A stretch of DNA of 64,000 nt from Paraburkholderia phenazinium (GCF_900100735.1 NZ_FNCJ01000005.1:399428-463427); one strand, 5' to 3'. Positions 46,847-58,197 are shown, counted from the first letter of the stretch. Notes: generated by a model not told the origin, from the sequence alone. Translations and numbers: made by a program.

Positions 46847-47757
46847 TGGGGGCGGCTGAGCAGAATCGGGCGGGATATCAGGCTGACGCGGTATCGCCGT
46901 TGTTTGCAGAAGTGCGGGCGCAGTATGGCGCGGCCTTCGATGCGGCGCTCGCGCGCAACGTCGCGGACGCACTGGCGGAAGATGTGGGTGCGGTCGATCA
47001 GACGGGCCGGCTCGTACCTGCCGACGAGTTGCGCGACGCGCGCATCATCGTGCGTGAAGACGCCGTGCTGTGCGGTGTGCCGTGGTTCAACGCAGTGATG
47101 CGCAGCGTCGATCCGCACATCGAGGTGCAGTGGCGCTATCGCGAAGGCGAACGCATGGCGGCCGACACGCCGGTGTGCGAGCTGCGCGGCCCAGTGCGCG
47201 CGTTGCTGACCGCTGAGCGTAACGGGCTCAATTTCCTGCAGATGCTCTCAGGCGTGGCGAGCGCGACACGGCGCTACGTCGATGCGATCGCCCATACCCA
47301 GGCGCGCATTCTGGATACGCGTAAGACCTTGCCCGGGTTGCGGCTCGCGCAGAAGTATGCGGTGCGCGTGGGTGGCGGCGCTAACCAGCGGCTCGCGCTG
47401 TATGACGGCATTCTCATCAAGGAGAATCACATCGCAGCGGCTGGCGGCGTGGGGGCGGCGATGGACGCTGCGCTCGCGTTGAATGCGGGTGTGTCGATCC
47501 AGATCGAGGTGGAAACGCTCGAGCAGCTTGAAACGGCTCTCGCTCATCGGGCGCAATCCGTGCTGCTCGACAACTTCACGTTCGATGCCATGCGTGAGGC
47601 GGTGCGTCTCACGGCCGGGCGTGCCGTGCTCGAAGTCTCGGGCGGCGTGAACTTCGAGACCGTGCGGACGATTGCCGAGACGGGTGTCGATCGCATCTCG
47701 ATTGGCGCCTTGACGAAGGACGTGCGCGCAACGGATTACTCGATGCGCATCGTCTGA
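46846..47757 (+). CDS. nadC: Nicotinate-nucleotide pyrophosphorylase (quinolinate phosphoribosyltransferase)
   Basis: Enzyme of 303 aa that turns quinolinate and PRPP into nicotinate mononucleotide. It has the substrate-binding ALLTAERNGLNFLQMLSGVAS, the Lys-containing ILDTRKTLPGLRLAQKYAVRVGGG, and IKENHI, with an IEVETLEQL block. Coupled to nadA, with a shared terminator facing nadB. Confidence 0.97.
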   Translation: MGAAEQNRAGYQADAVSPLFAEVRAQYGAAFDAALARNVADALAEDVGAVDQTGRLVPADELRDARIIVREDAVLCGVPWFNAVMRSVDPHIEVQWRYREGERMAADTPVCELRGPVRALLTAERNGLNFLQMLSGVASATRRYVDAIAHTQARILDTRKTLPGLRLAQKYAVRVGGGANQRLALYDGILIKENHIAAAGGVGAAMDAALALNAGVSIQIEVETLEQLETALAHRAQSVLLDNFTFDAMREAVRLTAGRAVLEVSGGVNFETVRTIAETGVDRISIGALTKDVRATDYSMRIV

Positions 47758-47820
47758 TTTCCTCGTCGCGTCTCTTTTCGATTCGAGTACGCGGCATGCG
47801 TCATCTGCCGCCGCAGCAGC

Positions 47821-47855
47821 AAAAAGGCCATCGTCAACGTTCGATGGCCTTTTTG
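47821..47855. terminator. Bidirectional terminator between nadC and nadB
   Basis: Stem AAAAAGGCCATCG / CGATGGCCTTTTT with a T-run on each side. It lies 64 bp after nadC and 55 bp after nadB, so it can end both convergent transcripts. Confidence 0.9.
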
Positions 47856-47909
47856 TTTTTGGGCAGGTCCGAAACGAGCGGCGATGAGCCGCGCTCCGCA
47901 CCTCATGCG

Positions 47910-49508
47910 TTAGACGTTGCGGTTGCGCACGTTCTCCGGCGACAACACGGTGGGCAATGCTTTCGGCAGCGCAGCCGGCCAGTCGCGGCTAAAGTGCAGG
48001 CCGCGGCTTTCGCGCCGTGAACGGGCGCTATCCACGATCAGCGACGCGACGTCGACCAGATTGCGCAGTTCGAGCAGATCGCGGCTCACCTTGAAGTGTG
48101 CGTAGTACTCGTGGATCTCGTCGCGCAGCAGCGCGAGACGATGCTTGGCGCGTGCGAGCCGCTTGTCGGTTCGCACGATGCCGACGTAATTCCACATCAG
48201 GCGGCGCAGCTCGTCCCAGTTGTGGGCAACCACCACCTCTTCGTCCGGATCGGACACGCGGCTTTCGTCCCAGTCCGGCAGCGGCGCATGAACGGCGGCG
48301 CTGAAACCTTCCGCTTCGATGGCAGCGGCGGCGGAGCGGCCGATAACAAGGCACTCCAGCAGCGAATTGCTGGCGAGACGGTTGGCGCCGTGCAGTCCGG
48401 TGCAGGAGGTCTCGCCGACCGCGTAGAGGCCCGCCAGATCGGTGCGGCCGCCCAGATCCGTGACGACTCCGCCGCAGGTGTAGTGCGCGGCCGGCACGAC
48501 CGGAATCGGCTCTTTGGTGATGTCGATACCGAACTCGAGGCAGCGCTTGAGAATGGTCGGAAAGTGTTCTTGCAGGAACGACGCCGGCTGGTGGCTGATA
48601 TCGAGGTACACGCAGTCGATGCCGCGCTTCTTGATCTCGAAGTCGATCGCGCGGGCCACGATATCGCGCGGGGCCAGTTCGGCGCGCTCGTCGTGCTGCG
48701 GCATGAAGCGGGTGCCGTCCGGCAGCTTCAGAATGCCGCCTTCGCCGCGCACCGCTTCCGAGATCAGGAAGGATTTGGCGTAGGGATGGAACAGGCACGT
48801 CGGGTGGAACTGGATGAACTCCATGTTCGACACGCGGCAGCCGGCGCGCCAGGCCATGGCGATGCCGTCGCCGGTGGCGGTGTCCGGGTTCGTGGTGTAC
48901 AGGTAGACCTTGCCTGCACCACCGGTTGCGAGCACCGTGTGCGGCGCCTCGATAGTGACGGTGCGGCCGCTTTCGAGATCGAGCGCGTACAAGCCGTGGC
49001 AGCGACGCCCCGGCAGACCGAGGCGGTCCGACGTGATCAGGTCGATTGCGTAGTGATTTTCGAGCAACGTGATGTTCGGATGGCGGCGCACACGCTCGCT
49101 TAGCGTTGCGACTACCGCGTGGCCGGTCGCGTCCGCAGCATGAATGATGCGGCGATGGCTATGGCCGCCTTCGCGCGTAAGGTGGAAGCCGAGTTCGGCG
49201 GCATCGTCTTTGGTGAACGGCACGCCTTGGGCGATCAGCCATTCGATGGCCTCGCGCCCATGCTCGACAATGAAACGCGTCGCGGCTTCGTCGCACAGAC
49301 CGCCGCCGGCGATGAGCGTGTCGCTGACATGATTTTCGATGCTGTCCGCGGAATCCAGCACGGCGGCGATTCCGCCTTGCGCCCAATCGCTGGCGCCTTC
49401 AGTCATCGAAACCTTGGCAATGACCGCGACCCGCCGCGTCTCCGCCAGATTCAGTGCGACACTCAGACCCGCCAGGCCACTGCCGACAATCGCCACATCG
49501 AAATTCAT
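47910..49508 (-). CDS. nadB: L-aspartate oxidase
   Basis: FAD enzyme of 532 aa that makes iminoaspartate, the substrate of NadA. It has the FAD GxGxxG motif [46 protein letters not shown], and the family block [25 protein letters not shown]. The ATG at 49506-49508 is preferred since GGAG lies 9 nt before it; an upstream ATG at 49523 would add METQG. It faces nadA-nadC, so the three de novo NAD genes converge here. Confidence 0.95.
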   Translation of the reverse strand: MNFDVAIVGSGLAGLSVALNLAETRRVAVIAKVSMTEGASDWAQGGIAAVLDSADSIENHVSDTLIAGGGLCDEAATRFIVEHGREAIEWLIAQGVPFTKDDAAELGFHLTREGGHSHRRIIHAADATGHAVVATLSERVRRHPNITLLENHYAIDLITSDRLGLPGRRCHGLYALDLESGRTVTIEAPHTVLATGGAGKVYLYTTNPDTATGDGIAMAWRAGCRVSNMEFIQFHPTCLFHPYAKSFLISEAVRGEGGILKLPDGTRFMPQHDERAELAPRDIVARAIDFEIKKRGIDCVYLDISHQPASFLQEHFPTILKRCLEFGIDITKEPIPVVPAAHYTCGGVVTDLGGRTDLAGLYAVGETSCTGLHGANRLASNSLLECLVIGRSAAAAIEAEGFSAAVHAPLPDWDESRVSDPDEEVVVAHNWDELRRLMWNYVGIVRTDKRLARAKHRLALLRDEIHEYYAHFKVSRDLLELRNLVDVASLIVDSARSRRESRGLHFSRDWPAALPKALPTVLSPENVRNRNV

Positions 49509-49612
49509 TCCCTGCGTCTCCATCGCTTGATCGGCCGTTGCGACTCGTGTCGCCGCTCACCGATAAACGTGAAAGCATACGCGCAGCGCGCAGCAAGGAG
49601 GCCTGAAAAAGC

Positions 49613-49643
49613 AAAAAGCCCCGCACAAGTGCGGGGCTTTTTT
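49613..49643 (-). terminator. Rho-independent terminator of rpmB-rpmG
   Basis: Stem AAAAAGCCCCGCAC / GTGCGGGGCTTTTT with a 2-base loop, followed on the minus strand by a T-rich run, about 30 bp after the rpmG stop. Confidence 0.9.
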
Positions 49644-49672
49644 GTCGTCGTCAACAAACAGGAGACAAGATC

Positions 49673-49840
49673 TTATTTGATCTTGGTTTCCTTGTACGGA
49701 ACGTGCTTGCGAACGACGGGATCAAACTTGCTGATCTCCATCTTTTCCGGCATGTTGCGCTTGTTTTTCGTCGTGGTGTAGAAGTGACCCGTACCTGCGG
49801 TCGATTCCAGCTTGATCTTGTCGCGTGCGCCTTTGGCCAT
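49673..49840 (-). CDS. rpmG: 50S ribosomal protein L33
   Basis: Ribosomal protein of 55 aa: starts [18 protein letters not shown], then [16 protein letters not shown], and ends [14 protein letters not shown]. It lacks the CxxC pair of zinc-type L33, so it is the zinc-free form. It follows rpmB by 10 bp in one operon. Confidence 0.96.
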   Translation of the reverse strand: MAKGARDKIKLESTAGTGHFYTTTKNKRNMPEKMEISKFDPVVRKHVPYKETKIK

Positions 49841-49850
49841 GATTTACTCC

Positions 49851-50084
49851 TTAGGCTTCACCGCGTGCGCGCAGGTCTGCGAGCACGGCGTCAATGCCGT
49901 TCTTGTCGATCAGACGCAGGCCGGCGTTCGAAACGCGCAGACGCACCCAACGGTTTTCGCTTTCCACCCAAATACGGCGGTTTTGCAGGTTCGGCAGGAA
50001 CCGGCGCTTGGTTTTGTTGTTCGCGTGGGAAACGTTGTTGCCGCTCATCGGCGCTTTCCCAGTTACTTGGCATACGCGTGCCAT
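49851..50084 (-). CDS. rpmB: 50S ribosomal protein L28
   Basis: Ribosomal protein of 77 aa: [29 protein letters not shown] followed by [23 protein letters not shown], the usual L28 pattern. First gene of the rpmB-rpmG operon. Confidence 0.96.
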   Translation of the reverse strand: MARVCQVTGKAPMSGNNVSHANNKTKRRFLPNLQNRRIWVESENRWVRLRVSNAGLRLIDKNGIDAVLADLRARGEA

Positions 50085-50233
50085 ATGAGAGCACTCCTAA
50101 TACGCTAATTCTGAGTTCGGACGCCGCGAAAGTTATCCGGAAGGGCCGTGCTGATCACTCAGTCACTTATCTCCCGAAAGGCCTTTGATGGCTTCGGAAC
50201 AGGGTTGGAAACAGGCAAACCGGAATTCTAGCA

Positions 50234-50273
50234 GAAAAAAAGCCGATAAATCAAACCTTATTTGCGATCGGCT
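50234..50273 (-). terminator. Rho-independent terminator of radC
   Basis: Stem AGCCGATAAAT / ATTTgcgATCGGCT (50241-50273) followed on the minus strand by seven Ts, about 75 bp after the radC stop. Confidence 0.75.
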
Positions 50274-50348
50274 ACCCGGGACAACATGGCGCTGCGTCCT
50301 CAATCCGACGGGCGCCCTGGCGCTGTGCTGCTGTGGCCGCTCGGGGAT

Positions 50349-51155
50349 TCACGACCATCCGGCTCTGGCAAACGAGAATGTCTCGTGGGTGCCGATCACG
50401 AGGTGATCGATCAGTTGGACGTCGATCAGCGCGAGGGTATCGCGCAGCACCTGGGTGAGCCGCCGGTCGCTGGCGCTCGGCTTGACCGCGCCAGAGGGGT
50501 GATTATGCGCCACGATCATGCTCGCCGCATTGGTTGTGAGCGCGCGGCGGACAATTTCCCGCGGATAGACCGCCATGCGCGTGAGCGAGCCGCGCGAGCT
50601 TTCCTCGGTGCTGATCAGCCGGTGCCGGGCGTCCAGAAACAGGCAGACGAAGACTTCATGGGGCCGCGAGCCGATCAGCAGGCGCAAATAGTCTTCGACT
50701 GCCTCGGGCGAGTCGATCAGCGGCTTTTCGCGCATTTTTTCGACCAGCGAGCGCCGCGCCAGCTCAAGAATGGCGAGCAACTGCGCGGTTTTGGCGGGGC
50801 CGATGCCGGGCAGCCCGTTGAAATCGTCCGGTGTGGCGTCTAGCATTGCGCGCAGCGAACCAAAGCGCTTGAGCAGGGAATGGGAGATGCCGAACACGCT
50901 GTGCCCCGGCAGCCCGGAGCCCAGCACCAGCGCGACGAGTTCGGCGTCGGTCAGAGTGCCGGGCCCGAACTCGAGCAAGCGCTCGCGCGGCATGTCGGGT
51001 TTGCCGCGCTTGCTGCGGCTGCGCTTGCGCACGGCTCGCTCGCCCATGGTCGCCGAACGCGCAGGCGGCTTCGGCGCGAGCCGCCCGGGGGCGGACAGCG
51101 TACCCACATCCTCCGCGGTATTTGGCGTCACTTCGACGCAGGCGTAATAGTCCAT
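50349..51155 (-). CDS. radC: RadC-family JAMM/MPN domain protein
   Basis: Protein of 268 aa. Residues 50-130 hold a helix-hairpin-helix region ([45 protein letters not shown]). The C-terminal JAMM domain has [14 protein letters not shown] and the metal site [16 protein letters not shown]. RadC was named as a repair protein but its activity is uncertain. The ATG at 51153-51155 (GGAG 9 nt before) gives the best-supported start; a longer reading to 51392 crosses the divergent fkpB promoter and adds non-family residues. Confidence 0.92.
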   Translation of the reverse strand: MDYYACVEVTPNTAEDVGTLSAPGRLAPKPPARSATMGERAVRKRSRSKRGKPDMPRERLLEFGPGTLTDAELVALVLGSGLPGHSVFGISHSLLKRFGSLRAMLDATPDDFNGLPGIGPAKTAQLLAILELARRSLVEKMREKPLIDSPEAVEDYLRLLIGSRPHEVFVCLFLDARHRLISTEESSRGSLTRMAVYPREIVRRALTTNAASMIVAHNHPSGAVKPSASDRRLTQVLRDTLALIDVQLIDHLVIGTHETFSFARAGWS

Positions 51156-51345
51156 GTCATCTTTCTCCGATTGGTGGGTGAGAACCGCCTCACCTGTAGC
51201 GGCCTTGCATATGACGCTCGCAAGCCGCCGCGGGATATGTGGCTTACAATAGGGCCTTTGCGCACGGCACCATGACGGTTTGCCACCCGCACAGGCGGCG
51301 CCCACGGCGCCCGCGTGCAGCGCGTCCCGACTGAACGAGTACTGC

Positions 51346-51801
51346 ATGAGCATCATCGACATCTCTGAAGTGAAACCCGGTTCGCACGTCACACTCCATT
51401 ACCGGCTTTCGCTTGCCGATGGCGCCGAAGTCATCAACACCTTCACGGAAAAGCCGGCCACGCTGCTGCTGGGCGCAGGCCAACTGGCGCCGCCGCTGGA
51501 AGATATTTTGCTGGGATTGAAGGTCGGCCACCATTCGACCTTTCAGCTAACGCCGGAGCAGGCCTTCGGCCCGCGCAATCCCGAACTGCTGCAGCGGGTG
51601 TCGCTCGCCACGCTGCGCGAAAACAGCATGATCGGTGAGGACTTTTCGCCGGGCGATCTCGTCGAATTCAACGCGCCGGGAGGCGGACGCTACGCTGGTG
51701 TGCTGAAGGAAGTGGGCGAAACGTCTGCCCTGTTCGATTTCAATCACCCCCTCGCCGGCCAGGCGCTGGCGTTCGAAGTGAAAATCATCGGGATTCTGTA
51801 A
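51346..51801 (+). CDS. fkpB: FKBP-type peptidyl-prolyl isomerase, SlpA/FkpB-like
   Basis: Isomerase of 151 aa with an FKBP core interrupted by an IF domain, as in SlyD/Slp[55 protein letters not shown], and [15 protein letters not shown]. It lies 3 bp before ispH, the same pair and order as fkpB-ispH in E. coli. A TACAAT at 51245-51250 may be its -10 element. Confidence 0.94.
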   Translation: MSIIDISEVKPGSHVTLHYRLSLADGAEVINTFTEKPATLLLGAGQLAPPLEDILLGLKVGHHSTFQLTPEQAFGPRNPELLQRVSLATLRENSMIGEDFSPGDLVEFNAPGGGRYAGVLKEVGETSALFDFNHPLAGQALAFEVKIIGIL

Positions 51802-51803
51802 AC

Positions 51804-52763
51804 ATGAGCACCACGGATACGACTCTGACTGAAGCCGAGATCCTGCTGGCGCAACCGCGCGGTTTTTGCGCGGGTGTCGATCGGGCCATCGAAATCGTCG
51901 AACGCGCGATCAAGCTGCACGGTTCACCTATCTACGTGCGTCACGAGATTGTTCACAACGCCTATGTGGTGGAAGACCTGCGCAAGAAGGGCGCGATCTT
52001 CATCGAGCAGTTGGAGGAGGTGCCGGCCGGCAATACGGTGATCTTCAGTGCGCACGGTGTCTCGAAGACGGTGCGCGCGGAAGCCGAGTCGCGTGGCCTG
52101 CGCGTGTACGACGCAACTTGTCCGCTCGTCACCAAGGTGCACATCGAGGTCGCCAAGATGCGCCAGGACGGCTTCGATATCGTGATGATCGGCCACAAGG
52201 GTCATCCTGAAGTCGAGGGCACGATGGGGCAGGCGGGCGAGGGCATGTATCTCGTCGAAGACATTGCCGATGTCGAAGCGCTGGCACTCGCGGATCCGGA
52301 GCGCATAGCATTCGTCACGCAAACCACGCTGTCGGTCGACGACGCCGCCGAGATCATCGCTGCGCTCAAGGCCAAGTATCCGGCCATCCGCGAGCCTAAA
52401 AAGCAGGACATCTGCTATGCCACGCAGAACCGCCAGGACGCGGTGAAGTTCATGGCGCCGCAGTGCGACGTGGTGATCGTGGTGGGAAGTCCGAACAGTT
52501 CGAACTCGAACCGCTTGCGCGAAGTCGCCGAGAAGCGCGGGATCCCTTCTTATATGGTGGACTCGCCCGACCAGATCGATCCGGCTTGGATCGTCGGCAA
52601 GCGCCGCATCGGCGTGACCGCCGGCGCGTCCGCGCCGGAAGTGCTGGCGCAAGCCGTGATCGCCCGTTTGCGCGAGCTGGGCGTGCGCAATGTGCGCGCT
52701 CTTGAAGGCATCGAGGAAAACATCGCGTTTCCTCTGCCGCGAGGTCTGGGCTTGCCAGCCTGA
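51804..52763 (+). CDS. ispH: 4-hydroxy-3-methylbut-2-enyl diphosphate reductase (IspH)
   Basis: Last enzyme of the MEP isoprenoid pathway, 319 aa. The three iron-sulfur Cys are in [25 protein letters not shown] and [15 protein letters not shown]. Catalytic-site residues include [19 protein letters not shown] and [14 protein letters not shown]. It directly follows fkpB. Confidence 0.97.
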   Translation: MSTTDTTLTEAEILLAQPRGFCAGVDRAIEIVERAIKLHGSPIYVRHEIVHNAYVVEDLRKKGAIFIEQLEEVPAGNTVIFSAHGVSKTVRAEAESRGLRVYDATCPLVTKVHIEVAKMRQDGFDIVMIGHKGHPEVEGTMGQAGEGMYLVEDIADVEALALADPERIAFVTQTTLSVDDAAEIIAALKAKYPAIREPKKQDICYATQNRQDAVKFMAPQCDVVIVVGSPNSSNSNRLREVAEKRGIPSYMVDSPDQIDPAWIVGKRRIGVTAGASAPEVLAQAVIARLRELGVRNVRALEGIEENIAFPLPRGLGLPA

Positions 52764-52786
52764 CAATCTGCTGACGTTTCTGTAAG

Positions 52787-52813
52787 AAAAGCGCGCCTCG
52801 AGCGCGCTTTTTT
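52787..52813 (+). terminator. Rho-independent terminator of fkpB-ispH
   Basis: Stem AAAAGCGCGC / GCGCGCTTTT with a 5-base loop and T-run, 24 bp after the ispH stop. The following gap 52814-53304 is relatively AT-rich; I see no gene in it. Confidence 0.9.
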
Positions 52814-53304
52814 ATTGTTCCGACGATTGCATCGAGTTCTATAAATAAGTGTCAGATCATAGAAATGAACCGTTTTGCAGTGCCCGGAACGCAAAAATTT
52901 TGTTTCCAGGCGATTTTATTTAATCTATCCGGCAGTGATCGAGCCCCATTTAACTGTGTGATATTCGCCACCGTTGATTTTTGATGCACTAACATTGTGC
53001 GTCGCGCTGCCGATATACCAAAAGGTAGTACTTATCGCTCAGCGCGATGAAATCAGGGGTGGACCGCGTTCGCTGCAACACTTGATGCTGCTTGGGTCTA
53101 CGTTGGTGCAACTGATGCACGGAAAATTGTCGCAACCAGGTTGCGCCTTTATCCCGATATTGTTCTCAAAATACGGTTGCAATGCAGGAAAACCCTGCCG
53201 TTTCAACAATATTGCCCGTCGCATAATTGGAGTTACAATGCGCGCGTTCTCAAGGCCTCCGGGCTTCGAACGCTGGATTTAGCAAGGCGCTGGAGACCTA
53301 CCTA

Positions 53305-54237
53305 ATGCGAGTCAAGTTTGCTTACGCCGTGTCCATCCCGGCCGCGGTTGAGACGCTGACCGCGAGCAGCAAAAAGAGCAATGGCATGGCAGACGCAGGC
53401 GAATCCGCCGCGACGATGGTAGAGGCGCCGGCAAGCAGGAAGGTGGCGATCGTTACGATCGATCATGCGACCCCATTAATGGGAAATATTGCCCATCTAG
53501 GCAAAGACAACGAAAACGGGGCGCGATTGGTAGTTGAGGAGATGACCACGCAGGGGCCGGCAGTCGACGGCCAGAAGATCCAGCCGGAGCTGGACGCGAA
53601 ATGCATCGCGCCAAGGGCCGATGCGGCTGCCTATGGCAAGGGGAGCGCGGACGAGTCTGCGAATACCGCCAGGGCGAGCAGCGCGAAAACGGTCGCACGG
53701 GAAGCGACAAATGATCAGGCCACGGGGATCCGGGCCATTCTCACCAACATCAAGCGTGTTCAGCCGGGCGGCATCAAGTCCGGCCGCATGCACGCAACGG
53801 GCGGGCCGCTCACGAAGCAGGCGGCCGCGCTCGATATCAGGGCAGAAATCCTTGGCGGCGACGGCGTGTGTACCGTCAAGGTGGGGGAGCTGGCGGGATC
53901 CGCCGGGCACAACCCGGTCAGTTCGGAGGCGGCACTCGTGCTTTCGGACATGACCCAGGGAGCGGGCTTCAAGCAGCAGGATGGAGGCCGTTCCAACACG
54001 CCGGTGCAGAGTGACGCGCCGTTCACGTATGAGGCTCTGTACGTGATTGTCGATGCAAAGCAGCGCGCCAACTCAATCGACGCGCCCGAGGTGCTGGCTG
54101 CGATGCCGAGCGCGGGTTACCACCGCGTAACCGGTCACATCGCATTCGACGACAAGGGTGATTTGAAAGAAGGCGCCATTACGCTTTACGACTTCAGGGA
54201 CAGCAAGCACGCGGTCCTCGACGCCGTAGAGATGTAA
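53305..54237 (+). CDS. Degenerate LivK/LivJ-like binding protein with internal deletion (possible pseudogene)
   Basis: Open frame of 310 aa against about 370-385 for the family. N-terminal VAIVTIDHATPLMGNIAHLGKDNENGARLVVEEM matches the first strand of branched-chain amino acid binding proteins. Then some 75-90 residues of the ligand cleft seem to be missing between LDAKCIAPRAD and AAYGKGSA. After that the match resumes: AILTNIKRVQPGGI, GRMHATGGPLTKQAAAL, GDGVCTVKVGELAG, FTYEALYVIVDAKQRANS. Many otherwise fixed positions are altered. The signal peptide is also eroded (MRVKFAYAVSIPAAVETLT with no clear cleavage site). The frame is intact and GGAG precedes the ATG, so it may still be made. It lies 230 bp upstream of livH. 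Confidence 0.75.
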   Translation: MRVKFAYAVSIPAAVETLTASSKKSNGMADAGESAATMVEAPASRKVAIVTIDHATPLMGNIAHLGKDNENGARLVVEEMTTQGPAVDGQKIQPELDAKCIAPRADAAAYGKGSADESANTARASSAKTVAREATNDQATGIRAILTNIKRVQPGGIKSGRMHATGGPLTKQAAALDIRAEILGGDGVCTVKVGELAGSAGHNPVSSEAALVLSDMTQGAGFKQQDGGRSNTPVQSDAPFTYEALYVIVDAKQRANSIDAPEVLAAMPSAGYHRVTGHIAFDDKGDLKEGAITLYDFRDSKHAVLDAVEM

Positions 54238-54466
54238 TGACGGGACGTACAGCCTGACGGCACCTGGCCCACCCATTGGTGTCGTTTTTGCATCCGTTTC
54301 CGGCAAGGCGGCGACTGCATCCCAGTCGCATGACGAACCGGTAGCGGATAACCCTTACCGGTCTTTTACATCAGTACCCGCAGTGCCGTTGCGATTTGTG
54401 TGAAGCATCACCGCCCACCGGCTGATGACGAACGCAAATCCAGTCGCACGGGCTAAGGAGCATTAA

Positions 54467-55417
54467 ATGGATATCTTCATCCAGCAGATCCTCAACGGAC
54501 TGGTGCTTGGCAGCGTTTACGCCATCATCGCACTGGGCTATACGATGGTTTACGGCATCTTGGGCATCATCAACTTCGCTCACGGCGATGTGTTGATGGT
54601 GGGCGCGATGGTTGCGCTCTCAGCCATAGGCGTGCTGCAGAACCACTTTCCGGGGCTAGGCAATGTGCCGACGCTCATCATCGCGTTGATCATCGCCGCA
54701 GCGGTTTGCTCGGTGGTCGGCTACACGATCGAGCGCGTGGCCTACCGGCCGTTGCGCCGCGCGCCGCGTCTGGCTCCGCTGATCACCGCCATCGGCGTGT
54801 CGATCCTGCTGCAGACGCTTGCGATGATGATCTGGTCGCGTAACCCGCTGCCGTTCCCGCAACTGCTGCCGACCGATCCGATCAACGTGATCAAGGCCGG
54901 GCCCAACAATCCGGGCGCCGTGATCTCGATGACTGAAATCGTAATCATCGTAGTGGCGTTTCTCGTGATGGGCGGCCTGCTGCTGCTCGTGCACAAGACG
55001 AAGCTCGGCCGTGCGATGCGCGCGATTGCCGAAAATCCGAACGTGGCGAGCCTGATGGGCGTGAGCCCGAACTTCGTGATCTCGGCAACCTTCATGATCG
55101 GCTCGGCCCTCGCTGCGCTGGCCGGCGTGATGATCGCGTCCGAGTACGGCAACGCTCACTTCTATATGGGCTTTATCCCCGGTCTGAAGGCCTTTACCGC
55201 GGCAGTGCTGGGCGGCATCGGCAATCTCGGCGGTGCAATGGTCGGCGGCGTGGTGCTCGGCCTGATCGAACAGTTGGGTGCGGGCTACATCGGCAACCTG
55301 ACGGGTGGTGTGTTCGGCAGTAACTACCAGGACGTGTTCGCATTCATCGTGCTGATCGTCGTGCTGGTGTTCCGTCCGTCGGGCCTGCTCGGCGAACGTG
55401 TCGCAGATCGCGCCTGA
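54467..55417 (+). CDS. livH: Branched-chain amino acid ABC transporter permease LivH
   Basis: Inner-membrane permease of 316 aa with about eight helices. It begins with QQILNGLVLGSVYAIIALGYTMVYGILGIINFAHGDVLM, the usual LivH signature, and has GRAMRAIAENPNVASLMG and LGGIGNLGGAMVGGVVLGLIE. AAGGAG precedes the ATG. First gene of livHMGF. Confidence 0.96.
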   Translation: MDIFIQQILNGLVLGSVYAIIALGYTMVYGILGIINFAHGDVLMVGAMVALSAIGVLQNHFPGLGNVPTLIIALIIAAAVCSVVGYTIERVAYRPLRRAPRLAPLITAIGVSILLQTLAMMIWSRNPLPFPQLLPTDPINVIKAGPNNPGAVISMTEIVIIVVAFLVMGGLLLLVHKTKLGRAMRAIAENPNVASLMGVSPNFVISATFMIGSALAALAGVMIASEYGNAHFYMGFIPGLKAFTAAVLGGIGNLGGAMVGGVVLGLIEQLGAGYIGNLTGGVFGSNYQDVFAFIVLIVVLVFRPSGLLGERVADRA

Positions 55418-55442
55418 CCTGGGCCATAAGGAGCAATTAGAC

Positions 55443-56612
55443 ATGACCTCAATTCAACCGATCGAGCCGTCCACGACGCTCATCCCCGAGAAGAACCTGA
55501 CGAAGACGCTGACCGTCGGCATCATCACCGCGATTTTCGTGATCGCCGCGCCGATGATCATCGGCGCAGTCGGCGGCAACTACTGGGTGCGCGTGCTCGA
55601 CTTCGCGATGCTGTACGTGATGCTGGCACTCGGCCTTAACGTGGTGGTCGGCTTCGCCGGCCTGCTGGACTTGGGCTACATCGCGTTCTACGCGATCGGC
55701 GCCTATACCACGGCCTTGTTGTCGTCGCCGCACCTGTCCACGCAATTCGCGTGGATCGGCGCAATGTTCCCGCACGGCCTGCATACGCCGTTCTGGATCA
55801 TCGTGCCGCTCGCCATGGCACTGGCCGCGATGTTCGGTGTTCTGCTCGGTGCGCCGACCCTGCGTCTGCGTGGCGATTACCTCGCCATCGTGACCTTGGG
55901 CTTCGGGGAAATCGTGCGGATCTTCATGAACAACCTCGACCGCCCGGTGAACATCACCAACGGGCCGCAGGGGATCACGGGTATCGACCCGGTGCAGGTC
56001 GGCGGCTTCAGCCTCGCGCAGACCCACACGTTCCTCGGCTTCCAGTTCACGACGGTGTACATGTATTACTACCTGTTCGTGCTGTGTGCGTTGCTGGTGA
56101 TCTGGGTATGTACGCGTTTGCAGCACTCGCGTATCGGCCGTGCATGGGCCGCGATCCGCGAAGACGAAATCGCTGCCAAGGCAATGGGCATCAACACCCG
56201 TAACGTGAAGCTGCTGGCGTTCGCGATGGGCGCGTCGTTCGGCGGCCTGTCGGGCGCGATGTTCGGTGGTTTCCAGGGCTTCGTGTCGCCTGAATCGTTC
56301 ACCTTCTGGGAATCGGTCGTGGTGCTGGCCTGCGTGGTGCTGGGCGGTATGGGCCACATCCCGGGCGTGATTCTCGGTGCGGTGCTGCTCGCCGTGTTCC
56401 CGGAATTCCTGCGCTCGACCATGGGTCCGCTGCAGAACATGATCTTCGGCCATGAAATTGTCGATACCGAAGTGATCCGTCAGTTGCTGTACGGTCTCGC
56501 GATGGTCCTCATCATGCTGTACCGCTCGGAAGGCCTGTGGCCGTCGCCGAAGCACGAGGACAAGATTGCGAAAATCGCGAAGCGCAACAGCAAGAAGCCG
56601 GTGCGCGCCTGA
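55443..56612 (+). CDS. livM: Branched-chain amino acid ABC transporter permease LivM
   Basis: Inner-membrane permease of 389 aa. It has LNVVVGFAGLLDLGYIAFYAIGAYT, LRLRGDYLAIVTLGFGEIVRI, and RIGRAWAAIREDEIAAKAMGINT with VVLGGMGHIPGVILGA. The ATG at 55443 follows AAGGAG; upstream in-frame residues belong to the livH end. Works with LivH as the channel. Confidence 0.96.
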   Translation: MTSIQPIEPSTTLIPEKNLTKTLTVGIITAIFVIAAPMIIGAVGGNYWVRVLDFAMLYVMLALGLNVVVGFAGLLDLGYIAFYAIGAYTTALLSSPHLSTQFAWIGAMFPHGLHTPFWIIVPLAMALAAMFGVLLGAPTLRLRGDYLAIVTLGFGEIVRIFMNNLDRPVNITNGPQGITGIDPVQVGGFSLAQTHTFLGFQFTTVYMYYYLFVLCALLVIWVCTRLQHSRIGRAWAAIREDEIAAKAMGINTRNVKLLAFAMGASFGGLSGAMFGGFQGFVSPESFTFWESVVVLACVVLGGMGHIPGVILGAVLLAVFPEFLRSTMGPLQNMIFGHEIVDTEVIRQLLYGLAMVLIMLYRSEGLWPSPKHEDKIAKIAKRNSKKPVRA

Positions 56613-56631
56613 GGCCTGATTGGAGAATTCT

Positions 56632-57407
56632 ATGAGCGACAAACAAATCCGTCTGTCCGTCAAGGGCGTGAACAAGCGCTTTGGCGGTCTGCAGGCACTG
56701 TCCGACGTCGGCCTGGAAATCAAGTCCGGTGAGATCTACGGTCTGATCGGGCCGAACGGCGCCGGCAAGACCACGTTCTTCAACGTCATCACGGGCCTCT
56801 ATACGCCGGACTCCGGCGACTTCAGGCTGGACGGCGAGAGCTACACGCCGACCGCGGTGTACCAGGTCGCGAAGGCCGGGATTGCGCGGACCTTCCAGAA
56901 CATTCGTCTGTTCGGCGGCATGACCGCGCTGGAAAACGTGATGGTGGGCCGTCACGTGCGCACCAAGCATGGCCTGCTCGGCGCTGTGTTCCAGACGCCG
57001 GCTGAGCGCAAGGAAGAGCGCGAGATCAAGGAGCGCGCGCTCGAACTGCTGGAGTACGTCGGCGTGCTGCAATACGCGGACTACACCTCGCGCAATCTGT
57101 CGTATGGCCACCAGCGTCGTCTGGAAATCGCCCGTGCATTGGCAACCGATCCGAAGCTGCTGGCGCTGGACGAGCCGGCCGCCGGCATGAACGCGACGGA
57201 AAAGGTCGAGCTGACCAAGCTGCTCGACAAGATCCGCAGCGACGGCAAGACGATCCTGCTGATCGAGCACGACGTGAAACTGGTGATGGGCCTGTGCAAC
57301 AACATGACAGTGCTCGATTACGGCAAGGTGATCGCCCAGGGGCTGCCGCAAGACGTGCAGAAAGACCCGAAGGTGATTGAGGCATATCTGGGTGCGGGGG
57401 TCCACTG

Positions 57408-57408
<1 letters not shown>
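56632..57408 (+). CDS. livG: Branched-chain amino acid ABC transporter ATPase LivG
   Basis: ATPase of 258 aa. Walker A is GPNGAGKTTFFNVI, the signature is LSYGHQRRLEIARAL, and Walker B is LLALDEPAAGMN. Family features include KAGIARTFQNIRLFGGMTALENVMVGRH. The ATG at 56632 after GGAG is preferred to a TTG 12 bp upstream. It overlaps livF by three bases (TGATG). Confidence 0.96.
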
Positions 57409-58112
<704 letters not shown>

Positions 58113-58124
<12 letters not shown>

Positions 58125-58151
58125 GCTGGGTGAATGAGCTCGGTGAATAAA
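58113..58151 (+). repeat. Three 13-bp tandem repeats at the livF stop codon
   Basis: CTGGGTGAATGAG at 58113-58125 and 58126-58138, then CTCGGTGAATAAA at 58139-58151. The livF stop (TGA at 58122-58124) is in the first unit. Slippage at the 3' end is likely. Confidence 0.8.
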
Positions 58152-58197
58152 CCCGGCAAGTTGAGTGGCTGAACCCGCCACTCAAACCTGCCCAAAC

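Noticed and set aside
52814..53304. Mobile element or small gene in the AT-rich gap before the LivK-like gene
   Set aside because: No inverted-repeat ends, transposase frame or supported start codon was found.
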